DNA from: Glaciecola sp.
GTDB lineage: Bacteria; Pseudomonadota; Gammaproteobacteria; Enterobacterales; Alteromonadaceae
Reading direction: 5' to 3'
Assembly (NCBI GenBank): GCA_018623155.1
Contig: JAAZVZ010000007.1
Span: 1-64,000 of the forward strand
DNA: 64,000 nucleotides
Shown here: in pieces, positions 20,198-30,508 of the stretch
Layout of the letters: each line of letters opens with the position of its first letter
Numbering within the stretch: the first letter of the stretch is position 1
Position numbers and translations under genes: made by a program
The notes under the pieces: model-generated
Told to the model about the DNA's origin: nothing
The model's database searches: none
The model's input: only the letters and a program-made list of their open reading frames with translations

Positions 20198-22257
20198 TGT
20201 TAACGAATACTTTACTTGTTGAAATCGGCACAGAAGAGTTGCCACCAAAAGCATTAAAAAAACTCGGCGCCAGCTTCGCCCAAAATTTTACACAAGCAGT
20301 ACAAGATGCAGATTTATCATACAGCGATATGAAATGGTTTGCGGCACCGCGTCGTTTAGCTGTTCAATTAATGGGACTGACCGAGCAACAATCCGATAAA
20401 GTGGTTGAAAAGCGCGGTCCAGCGATTAGCGCAGCATTTGATGCCGATGGAGAACCCACTAAAGCGGCTTTAGGTTGGGCTCGCGGCAATGGCATAGATA
20501 TTTCTGATGCGGAACGCTTAGTGACAGATAAAGGTGAATGGCTGTTACATAAAGCACATGTCGCTGGGCAGCCAATCGGTAGTTTAATCGAAGATCTGGT
20601 TACGCAAGCTATTGCAAAATTACCTATCCCAAAACCCATGCGCTGGGGCAGTTCTGATGTGCAGTTTATTCGCCCTGCGCACACTTTTACCGCTATGTTT
20701 GGCGATCAAGTTTTACCGGCGTCTATTTTAGGCATAGCCTCGGGTAACACCATACAAGGCCATCGTTTTCACGGTGAGCCACTATTTACGCTGTCTCATG
20801 CTGACGCATATCAATCAGAGTGTGAAGCCCATTTTGTATACCCTGATTTTGCAGCGCGTTGTGAGACGATAGCAAATGGGTTAAATGAGCAAGCAGCTGC
20901 ACTTGGTTTAAGTGCAGATTACAATCAAGATTTGCTCGAAGAGATAGCGTCACTGGTCGAATATCCTGTGGTCATGCAAGCTTCTTTTGAAGCGCGCTTT
21001 TTGGAAGTACCCAAAGAAGCGTTAATTTATACCATGAAGGACGATCAAAAATATGTACCACTGTTAAACGCTGACGGTTCGTTATCCAACACGTTCTTGT
21101 TTGTGAGCAACATAGCCTCAAGTGCACCTGAATATGTCATAGAGGGAAATCAAAAGGTTATCCGTCCTCGTCTAGCCGATGCTGAGTTTTTCTTTAACAC
21201 TGATAAGAAGAAATCCCTGGCGGACCGTTTGCCTGAACTCGAAAGTATTTTATTCCAAAAACAACTTGGCACGATGGCTGAGAAAGTCAAACGCATCAGC
21301 CAATTAGCCAAATTCATTGGCACGCAAATTCAAACTGACGCGGCCGCTGCAGAACGTGCAGGTCTTTTATCTAAGTCAGATTTGATGTCAGAAATGGTTA
21401 TGGAATTTCCTGATGTCCAAGGCGTCATGGGTAAATATTACGCTCTTCATGACGGTGAGAATGAAGCGGTAGCGCTCGCCATCGAAGAACAATACCTACC
21501 TCGTGGTGCGGGTGATAAAATACCTTCAACGGATGTATCCGCTTGTGTTGCCTTAGCAGATAAATTAGACACCCTTGCTGGTATATTTGGTATTGGCATG
21601 CTGCCAAAAGGTGATAAAGACCCATTTGCTTTGCGCCGAGCAGCGATAGGCGTTTTGCGTATTGTTACTGAACGCAATTATCCATTAGATGTTGCGACAC
21701 TAATTGAGGAAGCAATATCACTTTATGGTGACAAATTATCAAATGAAAACGCTGTATCTGATGCAACAGACTTTGTCATTGCCCGTTTCAGAGCAATGTA
21801 CCAAGATCAAGGCTTCAGCACCGAAGTGATTCAGTCTGTAGAAGCACGTAAAGTCACCAAACCTGCTGATTTTGCAGCTCGTGTTGCAGCAGTTGCTCAA
21901 TTTATTGCACTACCAGAAGCTGCGTCTCTTGCATCGGCTAATAAGCGTGTTGCCAATATTCTGAGTAAGCAAGCCTTTGCTGGCGGGATAATTGATCCGA
22001 CTTTACTTGAAGAAGAGGCAGAACAAGCGTTGTTCTCAGCCATACAAGCACACCAATCTAATTTGCAATCGTCATCTGACTATGCGGAACTGTTGACTTC
22101 ACTGGCGTCGCTGAAAGCCCCTGTTGATGAGTTCTTTGATAATGTAATGGTAATGGCTGATAACGAGATGGTACGCAATAACCGTCTAGCATTATTACAA
22201 TCTTTGCGTGAATTATTTTTAACTGTCGCTGATATCTCTTTATTAGCACAAAAATAA
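20197..22257 (+). CDS. glyS: Glycyl-tRNA synthetase beta subunit
   Basis: The 686-residue beta subunit binds tRNA-Gly and carries an HD-like domain and a C-terminal anticodon-binding (DALR-type) region. The N-terminal LLVEIGTEELPPKALK motif and the FPDVQGVMGKYYA and KGDKDPFALRRAAIGVLRI segments are diagnostic. It overlaps the glyQ stop codon by one base. The length is normal and no frame break is seen. Confidence 0.97.
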   Translation: MLTNTLLVEIGTEELPPKALKKLGASFAQNFTQAVQDADLSYSDMKWFAAPRRLAVQLMGLTEQQSDKVVEKRGPAISAAFDADGEPTKAALGWARGNGIDISDAERLVTDKGEWLLHKAHVAGQPIGSLIEDLVTQAIAKLPIPKPMRWGSSDVQFIRPAHTFTAMFGDQVLPASILGIASGNTIQGHRFHGEPLFTLSHADAYQSECEAHFVYPDFAARCETIANGLNEQAAALGLSADYNQDLLEEIASLVEYPVVMQASFEARFLEVPKEALIYTMKDDQKYVPLLNADGSLSNTFLFVSNIASSAPEYVIEGNQKVIRPRLADAEFFFNTDKKKSLADRLPELESILFQKQLGTMAEKVKRISQLAKFIGTQIQTDAAAAERAGLLSKSDLMSEMVMEFPDVQGVMGKYYALHDGENEAVALAIEEQYLPRGAGDKIPSTDVSACVALADKLDTLAGIFGIGMLPKGDKDPFALRRAAIGVLRIVTERNYPLDVATLIEEAISLYGDKLSNENAVSDATDFVIARFRAMYQDQGFSTEVIQSVEARKVTKPADFAARVAAVAQFIALPEAASLASANKRVANILSKQAFAGGIIDPTLLEEEAEQALFSAIQAHQSNLQSSSDYAELLTSLASLKAPVDEFFDNVMVMADNEMVRNNRLALLQSLRELFLTVADISLLAQK

Positions 22258-22272
22258 TAGGGTGCAGTGATA

Positions 22273-22725
22273 ATGTTTCCGAGTAAAAAGTTAATTGGAA
22301 TAATCTCAGTGGCGTTTTTGACGCTATCTGGTTGTAGCTCTTCTTTGAATATACGCGAATATTTACCCATACCAATTGAGTCTGACTCACGCGATTATAC
22401 TTCTATGTATCTTCGTGGTGTGTTCAATTGGTGGGAGGCAGAACCCAAGCAACAGTTAAACCCCTACGGCTCTGATTTTATTGTCGATATCGAACTGATC
22501 GCTGATGGCCAACCGTATGATTTCAAGGTTGCAGATGCTGTGTACTCAAACGATCACAATTGTGGGTCTTTGACTTCTTTAGGGGTGTTGTCTGTAGGTG
22601 AAGAGTTTATTCTACATTGTGGGGAGTCAGTTTATAACTTGCAATTTACCCCAAACGAAACCGCGACTTATCGTTTTACGATTACTCCAGGTCCAGCTCC
22701 TATTATTACTGTTTCTAGTCTTTAA
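22273..22725 (+). CDS. Putative lipoprotein with E-set-like domain
   Basis: A 150-residue protein with a lipoprotein signal: a hydrophobic stretch followed by the lipobox LSGC, so Cys near residue 21 is the likely lipidated residue. The mature part has the pattern MYLRGVFNWWEA ... YDFKVADAVYS ... NCG, which resembles the small beta-sandwich E-set/CBM48-type modules seen in glycan-active enzymes. That resemblance is from memory and is weak. A GTG six bases earlier is an alternative start. It is close behind glyS and convergent with arfB. Confidence 0.55.
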   Translation: MFPSKKLIGIISVAFLTLSGCSSSLNIREYLPIPIESDSRDYTSMYLRGVFNWWEAEPKQQLNPYGSDFIVDIELIADGQPYDFKVADAVYSNDHNCGSLTSLGVLSVGEEFILHCGESVYNLQFTPNETATYRFTITPGPAPIITVSSL

Positions 22726-22728
22726 TCA

Positions 22729-23142
22729 TTAATAATCAATTTTAGCACGCAGGCTTTTTGTAAGGCCTGCGCGTTTCTTTCTGTCTAGCCGTTTCCGTTT
22801 AGCAGCCATACTAGGTTTAGTCGGTTTTCTGGCTTTTTGTTCAATTGTGACTGATTTTATGAGTTCGACCATACGCTTTATTGCCTCTTCTTTATTCCTT
22901 TCTTGCGTTCTTTGTGTTTGTGCTTTGATGATTAGAACGCCTTCTTTTGTGATCCTAGAATCATTCAAATTAAGCAGTCTGCGCTGGTATTTTTCGGGAA
23001 GTGTAGATTGATAAATGTCAAAACGCAGATGAATCGCAGACGATACTTTGTTGACGTTTTGCCCTCCGCTACCCATTGCGCGGATGGCCGATAGTTCTAT
23101 TTCATCTTCACAAATTGCTAAGTGCGGTGTAATTCTAATCAT
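22729..23142 (-). CDS. arfB: Alternative ribosome-rescue factor ArfB (YaeJ)
   Basis: ArfB hydrolyses peptidyl-tRNA on stalled ribosomes that lack a stop codon. The 137-residue protein has the catalytic GGQ motif at 26-28 in GSGGQNVNK, and a Lys/Arg-rich C-terminal tail (KRKRLDRKKRAG) of the kind that enters the empty mRNA channel. Both features separate it from full-length release factors. It stands alone, convergent with the lipoprotein gene, 90 bases beyond the end of gyrB. Confidence 0.92.
   Translation of the reverse strand: MIRITPHLAICEDEIELSAIRAMGSGGQNVNKVSSAIHLRFDIYQSTLPEKYQRRLLNLNDSRITKEGVLIIKAQTQRTQERNKEEAIKRMVELIKSVTIEQKARKPTKPSMAAKRKRLDRKKRAGLTKSLRAKIDY
22748..22780 (+). terminator. 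Possible terminator inside the arfB 3' end
   Basis: CGCAGGC (22748-22754) and GCCTGCG (22765-22771) form a 7-bp stem with a ten-base loop followed by a T-rich run (TTTCTTTC) on the plus strand. It could end glyS/lipoprotein transcripts. Because it also encodes the arginine-rich arfB tail, it may be a coincidence. Confidence 0.35.
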
Positions 23143-23187
23143 GTATCCTCTCGATTATCGTTTTCAATATGATAGTACAAGGTAGGC

Positions 23188-23217
23188 AAAAAAAAACTGT
23201 GCATCGCACAGTTTTTT
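23188..23217 (-). terminator. Bidirectional terminator after gyrB
   Basis: AAAAAACTGTGC (23191-23202) and GCACAGTTTTTT (23206-23217) are perfect inverted repeats with a three-base loop and A/T tracts on both sides. On the minus strand it follows the gyrB stop codon by about 20 bases and should end the dnaA-dnaN-recF-gyrB transcript. Confidence 0.85.
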
Positions 23218-23235
23218 CTTCTTTGAAAATGATGA

Positions 23236-25665
<2,430 letters not shown>

Positions 25666-26766
25666 CTACGGCTCCTCTTTCACCTGGCCATGTTCCACGT
25701 GAAACATTTTTTTATCATTATATTTATGTGTAAAGGAAAGTTGGTCTTGCTCAATGGCGGTAACAAATAGTTGCGTTTCCGTTTTGAGAAGTTCATCAAT
25801 GAACAATTCGCGCTTTTGTACATCTAGTTCAGCACCAATGTCATCTAACAAAAACACACCTTGTTTTTGACTGTGATGATTTAGATGTAACGTCTGTGCT
25901 AATTGCAATGCAGCAACTAGCATTCTAAGTTGACCGCGAGACAAACGCTCAATCGCGTTTACTCCATCTACCAAAACTTTCAAATCAGCTTTGTGTACCC
26001 CTACAGAGGTGTACCCGACTTTTTTGTCATAAGGCATTCTATGCTCGAGTGCCGTATGCAAATTCATCGACTGATCCCACCCCGCATTATACGATATTTC
26101 AACCAAAAACTCAGGTAAAAATTGCTTTGAAATGCGTGTAAAATCGTTTTTTATTGAATCAATATATCCCTGCCTAGCAACATTCACTTTCTCCCCATAC
26201 TGAGCCAGCTGTGCGTTCCAATAAGCAAATTGTGACTCATCTGTTGATTGTGATTTTTGAAGTTGTTTTAACAACGCGTTTCGCTGTTTTAACACCTTTA
26301 TATACTGCAAAGAAATAATATAAAAAGAAGGTTCCACGTGGAACAATCCCCAATCCATATAGCGACGCCTCTGATTAGGCGCCCCTAATAAAACATCCGA
26401 GGATTGTGGCGTAAATATTTGTACTGGAATATGTGAGACAAGGTCAGCCAATCGTTGTGATTTTTCGCCATTAATGGAACATAAAAACTCATCTTTTTGA
26501 TTTCGTAACAAACCAATTTTATGTTTTATCTCGTTTTCATCAACGCACTTCGCAAAGACTGAAAATTGTTTAGTATCTGACTGGATGACAGAACGATGTT
26601 TATTAGTACGAAAGGAACGGCCATAACCAAGATAATGGATCGCCTCAAGGAAGGAGCTTTTTCCAGAACCATTTTCACCAATAATAATATTTAGTGAGTG
26701 TGAAGGTTGAACATGGGCTTGGGCGATATTACGAAACTGTGTGAGTTGGAGTTGTTCCAGTTTCAT
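25666..26766 (-). CDS. recF: DNA replication and repair protein RecF
   Basis: RecF is an SMC-like ATPase that helps RecOR load RecA at gaps. The 366-residue protein shows Walker A GENGSGKSS near residue 30, the signature segment LSRGQLRM near 274 and Walker B LLDDIGAELD near 305. Two parS-like palindromes lie within the coding sequence, both in FHVE-encoding stretches. The order dnaA-dnaN-recF-gyrB is the classical origin-proximal operon. Confidence 0.96.
   Translation of the reverse strand: MKLEQLQLTQFRNIAQAHVQPSHSLNIIIGENGSGKSSFLEAIHYLGYGRSFRTNKHRSVIQSDTKQFSVFAKCVDENEIKHKIGLLRNQKDEFLCSINGEKSQRLADLVSHIPVQIFTPQSSDVLLGAPNQRRRYMDWGLFHVEPSFYIISLQYIKVLKQRNALLKQLQKSQSTDESQFAYWNAQLAQYGEKVNVARQGYIDSIKNDFTRISKQFLPEFLVEISYNAGWDQSMNLHTALEHRMPYDKKVGYTSVGVHKADLKVLVDGVNAIERLSRGQLRMLVAALQLAQTLHLNHHSQKQGVFLLDDIGAELDVQKRELFIDELLKTETQLFVTAIEQDQLSFTHKYNDKKMFHVEHGQVKEEP
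25691..25706. other. parS-like centromere site 1
   Basis: TGTTCCACGTGAAACA differs at one position from the canonical ParB-binding palindrome TGTTTCACGTGAAACA. It lies in the last codons of recF, about 10.6 kb from the oriC candidate. The parAB genes are in the same window at 39.1-40.8 kb, so a functional chromosome centromere is likely. Confidence 0.75.
26330..26345. other. parS-like centromere site 2
   Basis: GGTTCCACGTGGAACA contains a perfect 14-base palindrome (GTTCCACGTGGAAC) close to the parS form I recall from Pseudomonas. It encodes the conserved FHVE stretch of RecF, so part of the match may come from protein constraint. It is about 640 bases from site 1. Confidence 0.55.
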
Positions 26767-26842
26767 GATGATACACCCACACTATAATTAGAATGCATAC
26801 CTAGACACGGCACCCATTGTAAAAGTATGGGTAATGCCAATG

Positions 26843-27946
26843 CTATAGGCGCATTGGCATAATGACATATAAGGCATCAGGATTATGAGCAGACTCAATT
26901 AAAGCACTGGCATTTGAATCAGATAAATGAAATTTGACATGATCAGTTTCAATATTGTTCATGACATCGATAAGGTAAGCCACATTAAAACCGATTTCTA
27001 ATTCATCGCCGTCATAATTCACATCAACCGCTTCTTCCGCTTGTTCCTGCTCAGGGTTATTCGCAGTAATTTTCATCAAACCTGAAGCAAGATTTAAACG
27101 TACGCCTCGGAATTTTTCATTAGAGAGAATGGCAGCACGACTGAAAGCCTGCTTTAGCTCGACCTTGTCGGCAACAACTTCCTTAGTGGTTTCTTTTGGA
27201 ATCACCCGACGGTGATCTGGAAAACGACCGTCAACAAGTTTACTGGTAAACACAAACTGCGTCGCTTTTATGCTAATGTGATTAGTGCCAATTTTGACTT
27301 TTACCGCACTATCATCTGCTTCAATAAGACGAGAAATTTCCATTACACCTTTACGCGGAATGATAACTTGGCGTGCAGGTAACTCAGCGGTCTGATAATC
27401 AAGATTACATAGAGCAAGGCGGTGACCATCGGTTGCAACCGTGCGAACTAAATTAGCTTCAGTTTCTAACGACATGCCGTTTAGATAATAACGGACATCT
27501 TGTTGAGCCATTGCAAAACTTGTGGAATCGATGAGGTGCTTGAGTTCTTTTTGTGAAATAACAAACTCAACATCTCCTGACCAATCCTCTAGGTTAGGAT
27601 AGTCACTAGCACTTAATGTTGAGAGCGTATACTTACCACGACCTGCTTTAATCAACGCTTTGTTATCATTAACTGAAAATTCAATCTCGGCGCCTTCCGA
27701 TAACCCACGACAAATATCGACAAGCTTCTTAGCTGGGACAGTGATCTCCCCTTCCTCTGCATCATCAGAAACATCAATTCTGGAAATCAATTCAACTTCT
27801 AAATCGGTACCCGTCAACCAAAGAGAATTTTCGTGAACTTTTAATAGTATATTAGATAAGATTGGAAGTGTGTGGCGACGTTCAATCGCACCAGAAACGA
27901 GTTGTAATGGTGTTAAAAATTGATCACGACTGATGCGAAATTTCAT
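26843..27946 (-). CDS. dnaN: DNA polymerase III beta subunit (sliding clamp)
   Basis: The ring-shaped processivity clamp of the replicative polymerase. The 367-residue length and the three repeated clamp domains are normal. Recognisable segments include MKFRISRDQFLTPLQ at the N-terminus, TLPILSNILL near residue 27, RYYLNGMSLE and VATDGHRLAL near 170, and the C-terminal YVIMPMRL that lines the peptide-binding pocket. It lies second in the leftward dnaA operon, 36 bases after dnaA. Confidence 0.98.
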   Translation of the reverse strand: MKFRISRDQFLTPLQLVSGAIERRHTLPILSNILLKVHENSLWLTGTDLEVELISRIDVSDDAEEGEITVPAKKLVDICRGLSEGAEIEFSVNDNKALIKAGRGKYTLSTLSASDYPNLEDWSGDVEFVISQKELKHLIDSTSFAMAQQDVRYYLNGMSLETEANLVRTVATDGHRLALCNLDYQTAELPARQVIIPRKGVMEISRLIEADDSAVKVKIGTNHISIKATQFVFTSKLVDGRFPDHRRVIPKETTKEVVADKVELKQAFSRAAILSNEKFRGVRLNLASGLMKITANNPEQEQAEEAVDVNYDGDELEIGFNVAYLIDVMNNIETDHVKFHLSDSNASALIESAHNPDALYVIMPMRL

Positions 27947-27982
27947 TGCAGGTTCCCCAGATTACCAAAGCATTTTTGTTAT

Positions 27983-29392
27983 TTATGAAGACAAGGTACG
28001 AATTAAATTCTTATAGTCTTCTTTTATATCATGATTTTCTTCTTTAAGCTGTTCGATTTTTCGACAAGCGTGCAATACAGTAGTGTGGTCACGGCCACCA
28101 AAGCGATTACCAATTTCTGGTAAACTGTGATTCGTCAGCTCTTTTGCCAGTGCCATTGCAATCTGACGAGGACGAGCAACACTGCGACTTCTGCGTGCAG
28201 ACAGAATATCAGAAATTTTGATTTTATAATACTCTGCTACGGTTTTTTGTATGTTTTCAATGGTGACCAACTTATCTTGTAAAGCAAGCAAATCGCGTAA
28301 TGCCTCACGTACAAAATCTATAGTAATTTCAACTCCCATAAAATTGGAGTTCGCAATCACTCGATTAAGGGCCCCTTCTAATTCCCGTACGTTTGAACGC
28401 AAACGCTTAGCAATAAAAAACGCCACTTCATCAGCTAGGTTTATTTTGTTTTCTTCTGCCTTACGCTTTATGATCGCCACACGCGTTTCTAACTCAGGCG
28501 GCTCGATTGCAATCGTTAATCCCCAACCAAAACGAGATTTCAATCTATCTTCAACCCCTTCGATTTCTTTCGGATAGCGATCCGAGGTCAGAATAATTTG
28601 TTGATTGCCTTCTAATAACGCGTTGAATGTGTGAAAAAATTCTTCCTGAGAACGATCTTTGTTGGCAAAAAATTGAATGTCATCAATAAGCAATGCGTCC
28701 ACGGAACGATAGAACTGTTTAAATTCTTCTATCGCGTTGTTTTGTAACGCTTTCACCATGTCCTGGACAAATCGCTCAGAGTGCATGTATATGATTTTAG
28801 CATCCGGCTTACTTGCAACGATACCGTTTCCTACAGCATGTAATAAATGAGTTTTACCTAAGCCTGTGCCACCATATATAAATAATGGATTATATGCACC
28901 GCCTGGATTTTCTGCCACAGAGGACGCAGCAGCCCGTGCTAACTGATTAGACTTACCTTCAACAAAATTGTCGAATAAATATGTTTTATTAATATTACTC
29001 TTATGTTCTGCAGCAATTGGTTTATTGGGCGACGATGGCTGTTTTAACTTAAATGATGAAACCGGAACATTTGCGGTACTCTGTGGAGCATGTGAAATAT
29101 TTACGGATGTATGCACATTGGCATGATTGCTCGGTAAAGAATTTTTTGGAAACACATCAAACAAAATGTGTGGAGCGTTATCGCCGCGGAACTCATTAAG
29201 CAAACCCGCGATGGTATGAAGGTAATTATCACGAACCCAGTCTAGAACAAAACGATTTGGTGCTAATAATGTTAACGCTTTTCCTTTTGGCGTTGAAGAT
29301 TCTTCTGCTCGGAGTGGGCGGATCCACATGTTGAATTGCTGTGTGCCAACCGAATCTTGAAGTCTTTCTAGACATTGCTCCCATAATTGCAT
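27983..29392 (-). CDS. dnaA: Chromosomal replication initiator DnaA
   Basis: DnaA binds DnaA boxes at oriC and opens the duplex. The 469-residue protein has the N-terminal helicase-interaction domain, a variable Ser/Asn/Pro-rich linker (about 90-135), the AAA+ domain with Walker [10 protein letters not shown] and Walker [10 protein letters not shown], and the C-terminal DnaA-box-binding helix-turn-helix with [11 protein letters not shown]. It is the first gene of the dnaA-dnaN-recF-gyrB operon. Its upstream region contains DnaA boxes, consistent with autoregulation. Confidence 0.98.
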   Translation of the reverse strand: MQLWEQCLERLQDSVGTQQFNMWIRPLRAEESSTPKGKALTLLAPNRFVLDWVRDNYLHTIAGLLNEFRGDNAPHILFDVFPKNSLPSNHANVHTSVNISHAPQSTANVPVSSFKLKQPSSPNKPIAAEHKSNINKTYLFDNFVEGKSNQLARAAASSVAENPGGAYNPLFIYGGTGLGKTHLLHAVGNGIVASKPDAKIIYMHSERFVQDMVKALQNNAIEEFKQFYRSVDALLIDDIQFFANKDRSQEEFFHTFNALLEGNQQIILTSDRYPKEIEGVEDRLKSRFGWGLTIAIEPPELETRVAIIKRKAEENKINLADEVAFFIAKRLRSNVRELEGALNRVIANSNFMGVEITIDFVREALRDLLALQDKLVTIENIQKTVAEYYKIKISDILSARRSRSVARPRQIAMALAKELTNHSLPEIGNRFGGRDHTTVLHACRKIEQLKEENHDIKEDYKNLIRTLSS

Positions 29393-29733
29393 CGTGCAAG
29401 GGCCTTATTTAAGGTAACTTATCCAACAAAGTATACTCAGGCTTGGATAAGGTTCAATTAAAAAATCACAAACCATCAGTAAGCCATTGAAATTAATTAA
29501 TTTATTGTGAAAAATACCTGTGAATAACTTTCATCCAATCAGAGGAGGAATCAAACGAAAAATGACCAGGAAAAACATATTTATCAGAATAATTGTGGAT
29601 AAGTCTGTTAGTAAACTATGGGTATCGCTGTATACCCCAAAAAATTTGCTAAAACACAGAAAAAGATTGACACGAAAGTAATTCATCTCTATTATTCTGC
29701 GTCCTTTAATTTTAACTACCAAAGGTGTTGGTC
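29393..29733. promoter_or_regulatory. dnaA/rpmH divergent control region with DnaA boxes
   Basis: This 341-base AT-rich gap between divergent dnaA and rpmH has two perfect DnaA boxes, TTATTCACA at 29519-29527 and TTATCCACA at 29594-29602 (both read on the minus strand). Weaker TTATCCAA-type sites lie near 29419 and 29443. The layout suits DnaA autoregulation. It has fewer boxes and GATC sites than the 36.0-36.6 kb region, which is the better oriC candidate. Confidence 0.65.
29667..29695 (+). promoter_or_regulatory. Strong sigma-70 promoter of rpmH-rnpA
   Basis: A perfect -35 box TTGACA (29667-29672) and a near-perfect -10 box TATTAT (29690-29695) are separated by the ideal 17 bases. The start point would fall about 35 bases upstream of the rpmH ATG. 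Very strong promoters are expected for this ribosomal protein gene. Confidence 0.85.
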
Positions 29734-29868
29734 ATGAAAAGAACATTTCAACCAAGCAACTTAAAGCGTAAGCGTTCACACGGTTTCCGTGCGCGTATGG
29801 CAACTAAAAATGGCCGTAAGGTTCTAGCTGCTCGTCGTGCTAAAGGTCGTGCTCGTTTATCAGCTTAA
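29734..29868 (+). CDS. rpmH: 50S ribosomal protein L34
   Basis: A 44-residue, strongly basic protein beginning [14 protein letters not shown] and ending RARLSA, which is the standard L34 sequence. It is a structural protein of the large ribosomal subunit. It heads the rpmH-rnpA-yidD-yidC series typical of origin regions, with rnpA starting 24 bases later. A TTGACA/TATTAT promoter lies directly upstream. Confidence 0.98.
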   Translation: MKRTFQPSNLKRKRSHGFRARMATKNGRKVLAARRAKGRARLSA

Positions 29869-29892
29869 TGTACCGCACAGACCGTTACTAAA

Positions 29893-30279
29893 GTGGGTCA
29901 GTTTGCCTACCCTAGAGCTAAGCGTTTATTGACGCCTGCCCACTTTAGCAATGTGTTTGCTGATGCCATTCCCGCTCCATCAGCAAAGTTAACTCTACTC
30001 GCTCGTTTCAATTCTGAATTAACTCATCCAAGACTTGGTGTAACCATCGGTAAAAATCGTGTTCGCAAAGCTCACGACCGAAATCGTTGTAAACGCATCA
30101 TTCGGGAAAGTTTTCGTTTACACCAACACAGTCTACCAAATATTGATATAATCGTGGTTGGTAAAAGTGGTTTAGACCAATTATCTAATCATGAAATGCA
30201 TCAACAGTTGGAACATCTATGGCACAAACTCGTGAAACGCTGTCGCAAACATGGCGCACAATCACCACATGGCCGTTAG
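29893..30279 (+). CDS. rnpA: Ribonuclease P protein component
   Basis: The protein cofactor of RNase P, which matures tRNA 5' ends. The 128-residue sequence has the family's RNR signature in [22 protein letters not shown]-type context near residues 55-76 and the F-x-R-L-L-T N-terminal motif (KRLLTPAHF). The start codon is GTG, as in E. coli. Its last 61 bases overlap the yidD start in another frame. Confidence 0.95.
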   Translation: MGQFAYPRAKRLLTPAHFSNVFADAIPAPSAKLTLLARFNSELTHPRLGVTIGKNRVRKAHDRNRCKRIIRESFRLHQHSLPNIDIIVVGKSGLDQLSNHEMHQQLEHLWHKLVKRCRKHGAQSPHGR

Positions 30280-30500
30280 TTTTACTGGTGAGAGTATACC
30301 AATTAGTATTATCGCCATTTTTAGGTCATAATTGTCGCTTTCATCCAACGTGCTCAAGTTATACAATACGTGCGTTAGAAAATCATGGATGCATCAAAGG
30401 CTTGTGGCTTGCCGCAAAACGCATTAGTAAATGCCATCCATTTCATCCAGGTGGGATCGATCCTGTTCCTGAAAAACATAATGATAAAGATAGTAAGTAG
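30219..30500 (+). CDS. yidD: Membrane protein insertion efficiency factor YidD
   Basis: A 93-residue protein with a hydrophobic amphipathic N-terminal segment and the diagnostic block [19 protein letters not shown] followed by [13 protein letters not shown], with the three conserved cysteines. It helps YidC-dependent insertion of inner-membrane proteins. It starts inside the end of rnpA (61-base overlap) and ends 8 bases before yidC, so the three genes are tightly coupled. Confidence 0.93.
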   Translation: MAQTRETLSQTWRTITTWPLVLLVRVYQLVLSPFLGHNCRFHPTCSSYTIRALENHGCIKGLWLAAKRISKCHPFHPGGIDPVPEKHNDKDSK

Positions 30501-30508
30501 ATAATCGT

